From NCBI RefSeq assembly GCF_029962835.1, contig NC_080591.1, positions 39,687,501 to 39,751,500 on the forward strand: 64,000 nt of DNA, in the 5' to 3' direction. The translations under genes were made by a program, and so were the position numbers. Position 1 is the first letter of the stretch, and each line of letters starts with the position of its first letter. The notes under the pieces are model-generated. The model ran no database searches. It was not told the origin of the DNA and was given only the letters and a program-made list of their open reading frames with translations. Source of the DNA: Magnolia sinica. Lineage: Eukaryota > Streptophyta > Magnoliopsida > Magnoliales > Magnoliaceae. Below are positions 47,511 to 60,818 of this stretch, piece by piece.

Positions 47511-50500
47511 TGTCACGCCCTAAATCCGGGGATGGACAACTTCCGTAATGCCCCGAATCTGGCACTCGACTTCCATATACCAAGTCCCTAGTTTGGCGCA
47601 CCACAAGGAAGATTTTTTACTATTTTTTTTAATAATAATACCTGAGCATGATGATCCGTAATCAAAATACTAAGCAACAAGCTCCATTATAAATCCAAAT
47701 GGTTACAAGTACAATGCTTTTTCAAAAGGTACACAATGTCAATATTGCCAAATTACAAAATAGATACAATGCATTGAGAAAGCTATGTCTTCCAAGTTAC
47801 TCCTGCTCTTAAAAAAAGGAAAATAGGAAGCTTACGCAAAAAACTTAGTGAGTACACTCGTGTGTGCGTAGTGTACAAATATACAATAACAATCAAATAT
47901 CAGAGTACACAAGATGAAGCATAGTGACCAAGTAATGCTACATAAAGCCAAGAGGGCATGATGCAATGCAAGAGATGATATGCAAAAGTATGTCGTATGT
48001 ATGTTGGCATGTAAATCCTCCTCTAAAAGTCCACATCACAAGATATTTATCATCACTAGGAATCACCAGGGCCTGGTATCTAGAGCAAGTCCGAAACTTG
48101 TTGAATAGAGGCCTCGCATACCCCCCTTGTCAGTTGGGGGCCTATGGCCATGCCAACACCCACCTAGCACACCGGTAGTGGACCAATTTTGGGGGCTGGT
48201 CAAACCCAACCATTTTTGCTCTAACTCTTCAGCTAGGCAATACTGAACCTCTTCTCACCCGACCACATTAACTGGAGTCAGGCCTACTATGGTCTTCGGC
48301 GCAAGGTGACCCATGGCATCCGCCCAGTCTTGACGATGAGGCTCGAGAGTACCACCCGAGGTTTAGGGAATTCACCTAGGGATCTGGGACCTTGTATAAG
48401 AAACCCAAATTTTTGGTGTCCACAAATACCAACCACGATGCCGATGTGGTGGCCTCATCAGTATAACCACAATGTTACTATGGTGTTCAATCCATCTCAT
48501 GAGGATGCTATGCAAAATGCAATGATAATCCACAAGCACGCTATGCAGTATAATTGCACTCAAGCAATGCTATGCATGTAGGCCACATATGCATATAAGG
48601 TAACCCTAATACCAATCGGGCTCCTCTGCCAACCATATTTGATCTGCAATCCATGCTCATCGTGGAAAGGATATGTAATATTAGCATCGACATAAATATA
48701 AATTACAATGTAGCATCAAGTGAGCTTTAGGAACTTCAACCCATGGACCATGCCCGATATATTCGCTTAGGGACTTCAACCTAGGGACTAAGCCCGCGGT
48801 CTCTCGGACCAGATAATATCTGCACATACTCCATCATGTGCACCCTGCACCAACATCCTCTACCACATACTCCATCATGTGCACCTCGCACCAACATCCT
48901 CTACCACATGCATATGATCTTCGCATGATCAAACTATGCACACCATGTACTCCTCATCCATGATACATGTACATGTATGCGTGCATATAGATGAAATATG
49001 CACAAATATATCAGACCAATAAAAAATGATCACGGTAAAACATGGCAAAACAGTGGTATAATGTGCACTCTCCCTCATGATCATGGGCTATGCGAGTGTC
49101 CACACTTCCAAGTCACAAGTGTGTACTAACCACACAATAGCACAACTAAGATCAATCCATCACTTGGCACCAATCGCATGGCCGAAACCTCATACAGTGG
49201 CACTAAAACAAGTTGTATATCAAACACATGCAAGCGATGCACACATACCATAACATGTCTCAATTCCGCATGTAAAGATCCATAGCTATTCGAAAGTTAG
49301 TTCGTATCACCAACATACTCATTCACGGTTAAGAGTTAAGTGGTTCACCTCATTTGTTCAGTAGGAAGTGGGTGCATAAGTGTCATGTCATTATACGGCA
49401 CTAGGTGCACTATCTATGACTCGAGGTAATACATACGGTGGTCTACTTAGTCCTTACATCCAATTGAACACCATCCAAGCATATAAACATAAATTAGCAT
49501 TACCATATAATACAATCATCACATCTAAGCATACACACATCATCATCACCACAAGTATCACATTACACAATCACCGTACATGTACCATCACCACATGCAT
49601 AATTAGATTTTAATCCAATGCCTCAACATGTCTGACTATCATTTCAAGTGGACTAAGGCCCAGTTCATTGCCACACTTCAATGGGTTGGTTAGTGAGTTA
49701 CTACATCCCATTCTTCTGGCTTGTTGAGCAGTCCATTTAATTGCCACAAATGGTTCATTCAAGGACTCAATCATAACTCATTCACAAGGCCCAAATGAGA
49801 CTTGGCATACATACATCACAAGGAGTCTCATGCACTTACCAAGAAGCCCAAACATAGGTCCAATATGCACTTCTCATGGAGTCTTACATTCTTAGTAAGA
49901 GGAAGTAACCTATGGGCCCGATAGGTTTACCGTTAATAGGCCCACAAGGCATCCACTCAAGGTGGGCTTTAAGGCTAATAGGCCCACCACTCTAATGGCA
50001 TTATGAACATATTAGTGGAGTCCACAAATCCCAATACTATTAATAAGATGGGTTCAACAATCAATCTGACACACGTCCTAAGTTCACATGCCCAAGAGGT
50101 TACACCATCAGCATAGTTCAGAAGTCTGAGTACCAACAAAATTCTCATATGCCCACATGGTCTTATATCCACTCCATTATCAGAAGTCCATATGGTTGAG
50201 AGGCCACACAAATGTCACTCTACTTGTCATAATAAAGGACTTAAGGTTAGATGGTTTCGTACTTTCATTACATCATAGCTCACATAATGGGGCAACCTCT
50301 TTACTAAACTTTCACATGCTTAGGTGGTAAGTACCACAATTTCACATAGTTTAGTATGTATACGATTACTATCATGATCTAGTGTCCATGCATATTTCAA
50401 AATATCCAAACAAAGTTGAACAATTACAATCGTACCCACCATTAATGACTACACTACATTACACTAAGTCTTATACTACAACCACTTCACACGTCACATA

Positions 50501-51147
50501 GTTAATGACTCATATTCGGTGTCACGTGGTTAAGGGTCAAGGGCTACATTTCATCATACTATTTATGGTTTAGAAATCATATCGCATATAATTCGGGACC
50601 TTGATAGCATTAGCTTGGGTAACATAACCCTACATCACACTCGATCTAATGTACAACTTGGTCATACATGGTTCAAGTGGTGATGTCTGTGTCGATAAGC
50701 ATAAACCCACATTGTTGAATGGCCACCAATGCCACTTGATTTCATATGGTTAGGTGGCCTTGTGCGTATTTCACATTCATATAGTTAGATGGCTACATAT
50801 ACTCCACCATTGCCTATGATTAGGTGGCCATACATACATCAAATACCCACATGATTAATGGGCCAAACTGGTATATCACACCCTCACACCACTAGAGTCT
50901 ACATATTTGTTATAATTGAACATGTTTAAGGGTTTAAACACAAGTCACATGATTCTATTATTTGGGGCCGCACTTCAACCAAAGCGCTAAGTGGTCAAGG
51001 GCTTTCCATTCATTATATAATTCGCTAATCTAGGGTAGCAACTCAATCCCACACAATTTAGGGCAGATGGCACATCATACGATCATGTGGTGGTAGACCA
51101 CTCATGCCACACAATTTCACATGGATCAAGGACAACTTATGCACCAT
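47511..51147 (-). repeat. Tekay-like LTR or derived DNA, cut by the Athila-type element (fossil)
   Basis: It starts TGTCACGCCCTAAATCCGGG, like TGTAACGCCCTAAAATTCGG at 17821. It runs without any recognisable gene until the Athila-type LTR at 51148. From about 49650 on, a degenerate motif like CATATGGTTAGGTGGCC recurs at irregular spacing. The far LTR end is not seen, so its status (solo or partial) is open. Confidence 0.55.
48829..48910. repeat. Tandem duplication, unit about 42 bp
   Basis: CATACTCCATCATGTGCACC with CACCAACATCCTCTACCACA occurs twice in a row. Confidence 0.8.
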
Positions 51148-52433
51148 TGTTGAGACTCAAATAATGCATAATTTTTCCCATTTACATCTTGGTTTAATGA
51201 AACATGAATCAGCTTAATGTTCTATTTTACTCATGTATATGTTGCAAGGTGAATTTAAGAGCTTGGATTGAAAAAGGGTGCTAAAAAGCATAGATTTGAT
51301 GCTCAAGAATCACCAAGGTAAGGGATGGATCTTAGGAGACCAAGATTGAAGAATTCACATGCCAAAGATCCATGAAAACCAAGTGAGGAATGAAAAGAAT
51401 CGAAGATTTGAAGGAAAGAATCCTGAAATTGTCCTGAAAAGTGTATTCTGAAGCTCTGAAGTCTATTTTGGAAAACTAAACGCAGCATAAAGACTATTTT
51501 AACGAAACTGTGCAGCGAGAAGTCTAATTTGAGAAACTGCATAAATTTGAGGCGGTTTTTAGAGTTTTCCAACTTTGTACGAAAATTGGAGTTCCCCACT
51601 TATAAATAGGGCTTCCTAGGGCATTCCTAAGCATCATTAAAAGCATTCAAGAGCAATATTTAGGGTTTTAAAGGGTCTTCAATTTTATAAGTTTTTTTTT
51701 TCCTTTTAGATCTTTTCTATTTGCATTTATTTATTTCTTATTGCTTTCTTTCTCTATCCTAATTATGTTTTTCTAAGTTTTTTCTAGCCCATGCTAGAAG
51801 GGAAGCACATGGGTTTAATAATTCTTTAAGTTATGATGATTGATTGTTTTAATGATGAGAAGAATGGTGTATGCATGTTATCTATTATTTAAGTTTTGTT
51901 TTTGATCCTCTTGTGAGATCCACATGTTTCCATCATATGAGATCCACATTGATGGATAGGCTTACCCTAGATCGATCAGATTTCCTCGATAAGAGAGGTT
52001 CTCAACCTATTATATTTCTTTGATTTTCATTATCTCATTGATATTGAATTCTTAAAATCAGTGACAGTTGAGAATATATATTAATGATGCAAATCCGTGA
52101 TTTTATAATCTTTTATATCATTTATTAAAATATTTAAATTGTTTTATTTTCCGATTAGGTTGACCATAGTGTTTAGATCCTAGTTGTGTTATCCAAGTCA
52201 TCATGATTTTGAAACATTAACCTATATGTGAAACTTTGAAGCTTAGGTGTTATTTTAATTCAATTGAATTACATCGATTCAAAAATCCTAAAATCAAATC
52301 ATCAGTTTAGTTTTTATTACTTAGTTTGTTTTGCATTTGATTTTCTCCTTCCCGCAATTCATCTCTCTGTGGGATCGACCCTGTATTCACAGGATATTAC
52401 TTACGAACCTCTGCACTTTGAGGCAAGTAAGCA
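51148..52433 (+). repeat. 5' LTR of the Athila-type element
   Basis: It is about 1.29 kb, from TGTTGAGACTC to GTAAGCA. A TATA box is inside at 51601. Confidence 0.85.
51601..51608 (+). promoter_or_regulatory. TATA box of the Athila-type LTR
   Basis: TATAAATA in CCACTTATAAATAGGGC is the likely core promoter of the element. Confidence 0.55.
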
Positions 52434-52439
52434 AGTTTT

Positions 52440-52457
52440 TGGCGCCGTTGCCGGGGA
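52440..52457 (+). other. Primer-binding site, tRNA-Asp type
   Basis: TGGCGCCGTTGCCGGGGA lies just past the 5' LTR. It is the classic site of Athila elements. Confidence 0.93.
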
Positions 52458-52768
52458 GAGACTGAGATAGACCAGATTTGTGCAAAATAGCTAAGGTAAG
52501 TTCTTTTCTAAGGTAAGTTCTCTTCTAAACCCTTTAAATTTTCTGTAGATTTTTTTTTCTTTAAAAGTAAATTCCATTGGGTCTTTCAAGCACTAACTAT
52601 GACATAAGGTTACCCTGCTTGGGATTTTATCACCTAAGTGCTATGGTTGTCCAACAGTTGTTGTTTGATCATAAAGATCATCCGCTGAATCTATTTTCCA
52701 GATTAGCATACTTTAATTTCTACATCAGTTTTACTTTTATTGATTTATTTATTTATTTATTTATTTTA

Positions 52769-52930
52769 TGGATTGAACCCTCATGGTCGGCCCTACCACC
52801 TGAGTTGTTGATTTATTATTGTTTTGTGGATTAAACCCTCATGATCAGCCTTGCCGCCTGGGTTGTTGATTTATTTTTGCTTTGTGGACTGAACCCTCAT
52901 GGTCGGCCCTGCCGCCTGGGTTGTTGGTTA
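52769..52930. repeat. Tandem repeat in the Athila-type leader, unit 58 bp
   Basis: Nearly three units start at 52769, 52827 and 52885. Each holds AACCCTCATGGTCGGCC and GCCTGGGTTGTTG. It lies in the untranslated leader between PBS and gag. Confidence 0.85.
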
Positions 52931-53226
52931 AGTTTTTATTTTTATTTTAAGTATCATACTTGCTATTTGAATTAATGGTATTTGTTGTGTGGTGTGGATG
53001 GTTTACATCCCGTTGGAGTAGGGATCAAAATAATCGACTCTCTTCCAAAGGCGGACTAGTTCCAGGCCTTGATCATTCACTTAGAAGAGACACTCAACAT
53101 CACTTGGATTCCATAGTTGACCTAGTTGATAATCCAAATCCAAATATGCCAAATCTAACTATAAATCAAAACTGAGAAAATCAACCTAATCCTCCTCTTG
53201 AGGATGAAAATGAAGTTCATAGGAAT

Positions 53227-54150
53227 GTGTTAAACCAACCACGGACTTTACGTGAACATTTACACCCTGAGAGATCAACTTTACCATCTTGCATAGTGTT
53301 TCCTACTCACACAGGGAACATTGATTTTAAATCAGGTGTGATTCAATTAATTCCTAAATTTTATGGCTTGGATTCTGAAAGCCCCTATTTGCACCTCAAG
53401 GACTTTGAGGAAGTAATTGCAATGTTACAAGTAAACAATGGCAATAGGGATGTACTTAAGCTCAGGTTATCCTCATTTTCTCTAAAGGATCGGGCTAAAG
53501 CATGACTCAGCTCTCTAAGACCTAATACCATCATTACATGGCAAGCCTTAAGTAGAAAGCTTTTGAAAAAGTTCTTTCCTAAGCACAAAACAAATGCATT
53601 AAAACAAGAAATCATGTCATTCTCCCAAAAGGGGAATGAACTATTTTTTCAAGCTTGGGAGTGCTTCAAAGACCTTTTAATTACTTATCCACATCATGGT
53701 TATGAACCATGGCACGTGATTGATGCGTTCCGAAAGGGGCTCACCATGGATACTCATCAGTTCATGGAGATGATGTGTGGTAGAACCTTTCTTGACAAAG
53801 ATCATAATGAGGTTTGGGATTTTCTAGATATGTTAGTAGAGAATACGCAGACATGGGATGTCTCTTCTAAACCAGACCAAACTAGACCCATTCTTAAAGA
53901 GAAAGCGGGGATGTATGTCATAAGAGAGGAAGACGACCTTAATGCAAAATTTGCTGCATTGGCTAGAAAGGTCGAAGCCTTGGAAATTAGGAAGGTTGAT
54001 ATGGTCAAAGCAAACACTTCCTTAGATAATTTTTATAGCATTTGTGGTGGTACAGACCATGACACAAAGGATTGTCCAATAATCTCAGTTGTAGAAAATA
54101 TCACACATGAGCATGAGCAAGCAAATGCTATAAATAACTACCAAAGGTAG
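53227..54150 (+). pseudogene. gag region of the Athila-type element
   Basis: Gag wording includes IPKFYGLDSESPYLHLKDF, KFFPKHKTNALKQEI, and a C-terminal zinc-knuckle-like CSICGGTDH relative. A spacer with Pro/Gln-rich text follows (54250-54630). Part of a broken element. Confidence 0.85.
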
Positions 54151-54758
54151 TTATGCAACTAATGGGAAACACATATAATCCAAATTGGCATAACCATCCT
54201 AATCTTAGTTGGAGGAATGGACCATAAATTAATGCGCCCAATGCACCTCAAATGCCACCACAAAACAACTTCTTTAGGGCACCTAACAACGCACCATATG
54301 TGCCCCCACCAAAGCGATCATCTGTGGAGGATGCATTACCCACATTCATGAACTCTCAAGCTCAAATGAATCAGTCTCTAATCCAACCAAATCAGGAATT
54401 AAAGATAGCCATGGCTAGGATTGAGACTCAACTAAATGCTAGGGAAAAAGAGACCCTTCCTTCTCAACCTGTGCCAAACCCTAGAAACACACATTTCATT
54501 GGAGACTCAAATCCAAGTGAGTTACATCATGAACAAGCTAAGGTCATCATTACATTGAGAAGTGGAAAAGAAGTCGATAACAAGATAATGCAATCGGTAG
54601 AAATACCGGAGGATGAGCCATTGTCTTAAGAGAATGATGAACCGGCTATGGTTCAAGAGCCGCAACAACAAAAGGATAAAGATTCTAAGTCATATGAGCC
54701 TCCAGTTCCGTTCCCATCTAGACTTCGGAATCCAATTATCCCAATGAAATATTAAGAG

Positions 54759-55290
54759 GTGTTGGATGTGCTCCAAAAGGTTACTGACAATATTTCTCTG
54801 CTTGATGCGATTAGACAAATTCCTTCATATACCAAATATCTTAAGGACTTGTGTACTATAAAGAGGAAATTAAATATGCACAAAAAGGCCTTCCTTACTG
54901 AGAAAGTGAGCACTATCATTCAACAAAGGGTCATACCCAAATACAAAGACTCAGGAAGTCCTACTATTCCTTGTATTATTTGGAATTTCCAAATTGAGCT
55001 TGCATTGCTAGATTTGGGTGCAAGTGTTAACTTAGTACCTTATTCAGTTTATAAACAAATGGGGTTAGGCGAGCTTAAACTAACCACGATTACACTCCAA
55101 TTCGCTGACCGCTCCATTAAGGTACCAAGGGAAATTTTAGAGGACGTGCTAGTCCAAGTGGAGAAATTCTACTTCCCCATGGATTTTATTGTACTAGACA
55201 CTTAACCATGTGTAAATGATAGCGCTCAAGTTCCCATCATTTTAGGCCGCCCATTCCTAGCAACTTCAAATTCAATCATAAATTGCAGAA
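54759..55290 (+). pseudogene. Aspartic protease region of the Athila-type element
   Basis: The active-site block LLDLGASVNLVPYSVYKQM and the downstream ILGRPFLAT-like motif are visible. The piece 55283-55490 is the linker to RT. Part of a broken element. Confidence 0.85.
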
Positions 55291-55690
55291 TGGAATGATG
55301 AACTTGTCTTTTGGTAACATGACTCTAGAGCTAAATATTTTCAATCTATGTAAGCAGCCCATTGATAATAATGAGATCTATGAGATGAATTTCATGGACT
55401 GCTTGATAGAAGAAGAGGAATTGGAACCTAGTCTGACAGAGGAATTGATTCAAGTCATTGGGGACTTGAAAATTTCTGATTTAGAATAGGTACTTGCTGA
55501 AATTTGTAATGGTAATGAGAGCACTACCACTCAGGACATTGGTATATACTAATGGAGACCGCGCACTCAAATCCTATTTATCGAGGACTCGCGAGCTCTG
55601 CCATCACCAACCAATGTTCCAAAGCTTGATTTAAAACCACTACCAAATGAGCTTAAGTATGTATACTTAGGTGAAAATAAAACTTATCCT

Positions 55691-57130
55691 ATGGTGATCT
55701 CTTCATTTTTAGATAAGGATCAAGAGATTAAACTGTTGAATGATCTAAGGGACCGCAAAGGAGCCTTGGGCTGGACCATTTTTGACATCAAGGGTATAAG
55801 CTCTTCCATATGTACCCATCGGATCCACCTCGATGAGGACGCCAAACCAATTAGACAACCTCAAAGGCATCTCAATTCAAATATGATGGAAGTTATAAAA
55901 AATGAGGTGATCAAATTATTGGATGTTAGAATCATCTACCCAATATTTGATAGTGTTTGGGTGAGTCCAACTCAAGTAGTCCCAAAGAAATCCTGAATAA
56001 CTATCGTGCAAAATTCTAATAATGAACCCATACCAACATGTGTCACCATAGGTTGGCGTGTTTGCATTGACTATAGAAAATTGAATTAGGTTATAAAGAA
56101 GGACCATTTCCCTCTACCATTTATTGATCAAGTTTTAAAGAGGGTAGCAGGTCACTCCTTCTATAGTTTTCTTGATGGATATTTCGGATATAACCAAATA
56201 GAGATAGACTTGAAAGGCCAAGAGAAAACCATATTCACTTGTCCATTTGGCACGTTTGCTTTTAGATGGATGTCATTTGGATTGTGTAACGCCCCAACAA
56301 CTTTTCAACGGTGTATGTTAAGTATTTTTTCAAATATGGTTAGGAAGTTTCTTGAGTTTTTCATGGACGACTTCTCTGTATTTAGGAGTAGTTTTGAGGA
56401 ATGCCTCAACAATTTATCTCTTGTCTTATCTAGGTGTGAAGAGAAGCACCTTGTCTTAAATTGGGAGAAATGTCATTTCATAGTTTAAAAATGAATTGTT
56501 TTGTGCCATGTTATCTCCAAAAATGGAATCGAGGTAGATTGCTCAAAACTTGACATTATTGTTAATCTACCTATCCCCCGAACTGTTAGAGATATTAGAT
56601 CATTTCTAGGACATGCTAGTTTTTATAGAAGATTTATCAAGAACTTTAGTGCTATTACTACACCCTTGACTAATCTTCTTCAAAAGGATGTCTCATTTAA
56701 ATGGACAGATGAGTGTACAAGTGCCTTTAATAAAATTAAATAATCCCTTATCACTGCACCTATCATGTGTCTACCAGATTGGACATTTCGTTTTAAACTA
56801 ATGTGTGATGCAAGTGATTATACCATAGGGGCTGTTTTGGGCCATAGAAAAGATAAACGGTCCTATGTTATTCACTATGCGAGTGAAACTCTAAAGGCCC
56901 AAGTAAACTACTCAACAATTGAAAAAAAGTTACTTGTAGTAGTTTTTGCTTTGAATAAGTTTAGGTCCTACTTGCTGAGATCCAAAGTGGTCATTTTCAC
57001 AGACCAATTAGCTTTGAAATATTTGCTATCTAAGAAGGATGTAAAGCCGAGACTTTTGAGATAGATCCTCCTACTCTAAGAAGTTGACTTAAAGATAAAA
57101 GATAAGAAAGGAGTAGAAAACGTAGTGGCC
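55691..57130 (+). pseudogene. RT and RNase H region of the Athila-type element
   Basis: RT wording includes HRIHLDEDAKPIRQPQRHL, CPFGTFAFRWMSFGLCNA and the catalytic FMDDFSVF. RNase H shows CDASDYTIGAVLGHR and FTDQLALKYLL. Part of a broken element. Confidence 0.92.
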
Positions 57131-57399
57131 GATCACCTTTTCAAATTGGTGTTAGATGATTTCATTGAGGAGATGCATATCCAAGACACTTTTCCTGATG
57201 AACAATTATTTGCGATCTCCAAATTGCCTTGGTATGCGGATATAGTGAACTATCTTGTAATGGAAAAAATGCCCTATCATTAAAAGTCAAAATATAGGAA
57301 GCATTTTGAAACCAAGGTTAGGAACTTCTTCTGGGATGACCCGTATTTATATAAATATAGGACTGATAATATTTTTAGACGTTGTGTCCCAGAGAATGA

Positions 57400-58522
57400 A
57401 GTTCAGAGTGTTATTTCCTTTTGTCACATGGAAGCATGTGGTGGCTATTTTTCTGCTAAGAAAACCACTGTAAAAATCCTGCAGTGTAGTTTTTATTGGC
57501 CCACCATGTTTAAAGACACCCATGCTTTTTATGTTACTTGTGATAGATGTTAAAGGTTAGGAAGATTGTCCCAACGCAACATGATGCCTTCATCCCCAAA
57601 TTTACCATTAGAGATATTTGATTGTTGGGGTATTGATTTTATGGGCCCATTTTCATCTTCTTTTGGATTTCTTTATATATTGGTTGGTGCGGACTATGTT
57701 TCAAAGTGGATTGAGGTAGTTCCGAGAAGGACCAATGATAACAAAACGGTCAAACGATTCCTCAAAGAAAATATTTTTTCTAGATTTGGAACTCCAAAGG
57801 CCATCATTAGTGATGGCGGGTCTCACTTTTGTAATAGGACATTTGAGGATTTGATGAAGAAATATGGCATCAAGCATAAAGTGAGCACCCCATACCACCG
57901 ACAAGCGAGTAGGCAAGCTAAAATTTCTAATAAAAAAATCAAATACATTGTAGAGAAAACTATAAGGCCAGATAGAAAGGATTGGTCCCTCAGACTATCC
58001 GACGCTTTATGGGCTTATAGGACTTCTTATAAGACCCCGATTAGAATGTCCCCATACAGATTAGTATATGGGAAGGCTTGCCACTTGCTTGTGGAATTGA
58101 AACATAGAGCCTACTGGGCAATAAAGAAATTAAACTTTAACATGGACCAAGCAAGCAGACAAAGGAAACTAGAGTTGAATGAATTAGAGGAGCTGAGGAG
58201 AGACTCTTATAAAAATTTTAAAATCTACAAAGAGAGGACCAAAGCTTTTAATGACAAAAACATCATGAGGAAGAATTTTGAACCTCAGCATATGGTCCTA
58301 TTGTACAATTCCCGTCTACAGTTCTTTCTTGGGAAGTTACGATCAAGATGGACAAGCCCCTTCATTGTGAAGAATGTTTATACTCATGGGGCTGTTGAAA
58401 TTGAGAATCTACGTAATGGCAATGTGTATAAGGTTAATGGTCAGAAATTGAAGCCTTATGTAGAAAACTTTCATTTGGAAGAGGAGTCCGTCCCTCTTCA
58501 TGAGCCAGAATATTCAGATTGA
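57400..58522 (+). pseudogene. Integrase region of the Athila-type element
   Basis: It has a zinc-binding part, then the core with [24 protein letters not shown] and the [15 protein letters not shown] tail block. Part of a broken element. Confidence 0.9.
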
Positions 58523-59827
58523 TGCTCCTAGTCTGAGGAGCATTTATGTAGGATTTGTATCATATTCAATTTTTTTAGTGTCACATAGCAGGTGAGTTCT
58601 TCATGGTAGGTACTATCTACTCTTTCTTTTATTTTTATTGTTCTCTACATTCCATTATCATTACATTGGGGACAATGTAGATTTTAGGTTGGGGGGTGTG
58701 GATAGTCATCCATGTGAGGTTTTTTTTAAAATTTTTTTTTTTATTTTTGAATAGGTTTATGGGGAAATTTTTTTCAACATTTTCAAAATAATATGTTTAT
58801 ATACAGGAATGTGAACATGATATTATGCGAATTCCAAAGGTAAAGTTAATACTTAGTTTAGGTTGATAATAGTCAGAAATCTGATAACTAAAAATTATAG
58901 ACTTGAGTTCAATTATCTAATCACTAGTTTAAAGTGAGTTGTAATTTGATGTACTGAATTCACAATACACCCTAGCTAACTAAGTGAAGAATATGATATG
59001 TGAACTATAATAACAAATTTTGATTCAAACAAGGTTGAATGCACTAGTACCATTGACATATGTTTAAAAGAGAGAATATTGAAGGAAAAAAAGTGATGGA
59101 AAAAGAAATTTTATTATATAGCATGAATGCAATGACCATAACAATCATGTCGGTAATTCAGAGTAAGGATACCTAAGTATCCATTACTGTTACTATTATA
59201 AGTACGATACCTTAGGTTATGAAGCAAATTCGGTGGGAATCTTCATCTAAGGGTGGTCTATAATAATGAGGATATAATGATAAAAGAAGAAACAACATGA
59301 AGAAAATGAGATAATTAGAGATTTCATATTTTTGGAATGATTGAAAGGAGTTGGGATAGAGAACATGCATATTTCTCAAAGTTAAACTAGTGTCACGGAG
59401 CACCTAAGTATATTGGATCATAACTATTCCAATTTTTTATTAGGTCTCTGAACTCAAGGATGTAATGGATTAAGAAATTGAGATTCTACTAACTTCAGAC
59501 TTAGGGTAAGTATTGTTTTGTTTTGGAATTCGTATGATGAATGAAGGCACAATTGTATAAATTTTTGAGTGCTGAACTACTTTTCATATTTTTCAATGTT
59601 TGTGGGTAACATTTTTAGAAACCCTCATGAGACTATAATTCATCCACTAGGGGAAACCTAGGGGTTTAAAGGCTTGTTGCATATGCTAAATGCAATCGAG
59701 ATTACCTGTGAAGGTGTAGTTAGAATTTTTTTCATTTTAATTTTGTTTTTAAAATTAGTTTTTATTTTTATTTTTATTTTTCTTCACTTATTTTACTCGG
59801 GACTAGCAAAATGCTAGTTGGGGTGTG
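58523..59827 (+). other. 3' non-coding part of the Athila-type element
   Basis: AT-rich DNA without a recognisable gene. A polypurine tract, GTTGGGGTGTG, lies at 59817-59827. Confidence 0.75.
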
Positions 59828-60124
59828 TGTTGAGAATCAAATAATGCATAATTTTCCCCAGTTACATCTTGGTTTTATGAAACATGAATCAGCTTAATGT
59901 TCTATTTTACTCATGTATGTGTTGCAAGGTGAATTTAAGAGCTTGGATTGAAAAAGGGTGCTAAAAAGCATAAATTTGATGCTCAAGAATCACCAAGGCA
60001 AGGGATGGATCTTATGAGACCAAGATTGAAGAATTCACATGCTAAAGATCCCAGAAAACCAAGTGAGGAATGAAAAGAATTGAAAATTTGAAGGGAAGAA
60101 TCCTGAAATTGTCCTGAAAAGTGT
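59828..60124 (+). repeat. First 297 bp of the 3' LTR of the Athila-type element
   Basis: It matches 51148-51443 and stops where the CACTA transposon begins. Confidence 0.9.
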
Positions 60125-60154
60125 CACTACCAGAAAAATTGGCAAAGGCTACGG
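60125..60154 (+). repeat. Left terminal repeat of the second CACTA element
   Basis: CACTACCAGAAAAATTGGC followed by AAAGGCTACGG; same family as the first element. Confidence 0.9.
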
Positions 60155-60430
60155 ATTTAATTTGTAGCCATAGACTTATAGCTACGGATTAAATCCATAG
60201 CACGACCATAGTCGTAGGTGCCGTGTCAATAGGTCTAAAACCTATGGCTACAGATTTAATCCGTATCCATAGCTTAAAATAGCTATAGATATAATCCATA
60301 GCAAAATATTTCTATAGCCAAAAGCACCTACAACTACGGATATTATTGGTAGCTAAAAGTAATGTTGGATCTGTAGTAATATGCTGAATTTTATAACAGC
60401 TACAGTTAATATCCGTAGCTATTTCCTACA
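60140..60430. repeat. CACTA subterminal repeat array
   Basis: GCTACGGAT, ATCCGTAGC and variants occur in both orientations, as in the first element. Confidence 0.82.
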
Positions 60431-60469
60431 TTAAAAAAATAATAATTTATAATTATTATTCATTCTTTC

Positions 60470-60560
60470 AATTACCACCTGCATTATCATTCATTCATTC
60501 AATTACAATCATTCAGTCAATTAATTACAATCATTCATTCATTCAATTACAATCACATGG
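60470..60560. repeat. Simple repeat (CATT)n with CAATTACAAT units
   Basis: ATTCATTCATTCAATTACAAT is repeated with small changes. Non-coding. Confidence 0.7.
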
Positions 60561-60818
60561 TCTCATTTGTTGGATCTGAGTCAAAAGATTCTGGAAAAGG
60601 AAATACAAGATTCTGGTGTTGGGGATACCTTTGAAAAAAATCAAAATCGGAACTGTTTTTATAGGGGAAAACAATGCAACAGCTTGATAGATGGTTATAT
60701 ATCTCAAGTTCTTTTCAACTAAGTCTCACTCATCCATGATTTAGAAAAAAGAAAAAAGATAAGTTCATCTGAACTGGTATTTATTCAACAAATAGCAACA
60801 ACTGAAAAAAGGGGTTGA

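Larger units (their letters stand above)
51148..60124 (+). mobile_element. Athila-type LTR retrotransposon, 3' LTR cut by a CACTA element (fossil)
   Basis: LTRs start TGTTGAGACTC and TGTTGAGAATC. The PBS is the tRNA-Asp type used by Athila. Plus-strand order is LTR, PBS, a leader with tandem repeats, gag, protease, RT, RNase H, integrase, non-coding DNA, polypurine tract, LTR. No env-like ORF is visible after the integrase. The LTR parts that can be compared differ at about one position in twenty, by eye. It is nearly complete in structure but broken, with about ten interruptions. ACCAT at 51143-51147 is the left side of a possible target duplication; the right side is outside the window. Confidence 0.9.

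Noticed and set aside
48829-48910. Spaced repeats suggesting a CRISPR array
   Set aside because: Only two units, in tandem without unique spacers, in plant nuclear DNA.
58523-59827. Search for an env-like ORF after the Athila-type integrase
   Set aside because: Only short AT-rich frames occur; nothing with a signal peptide, membrane segment or env-like wording.
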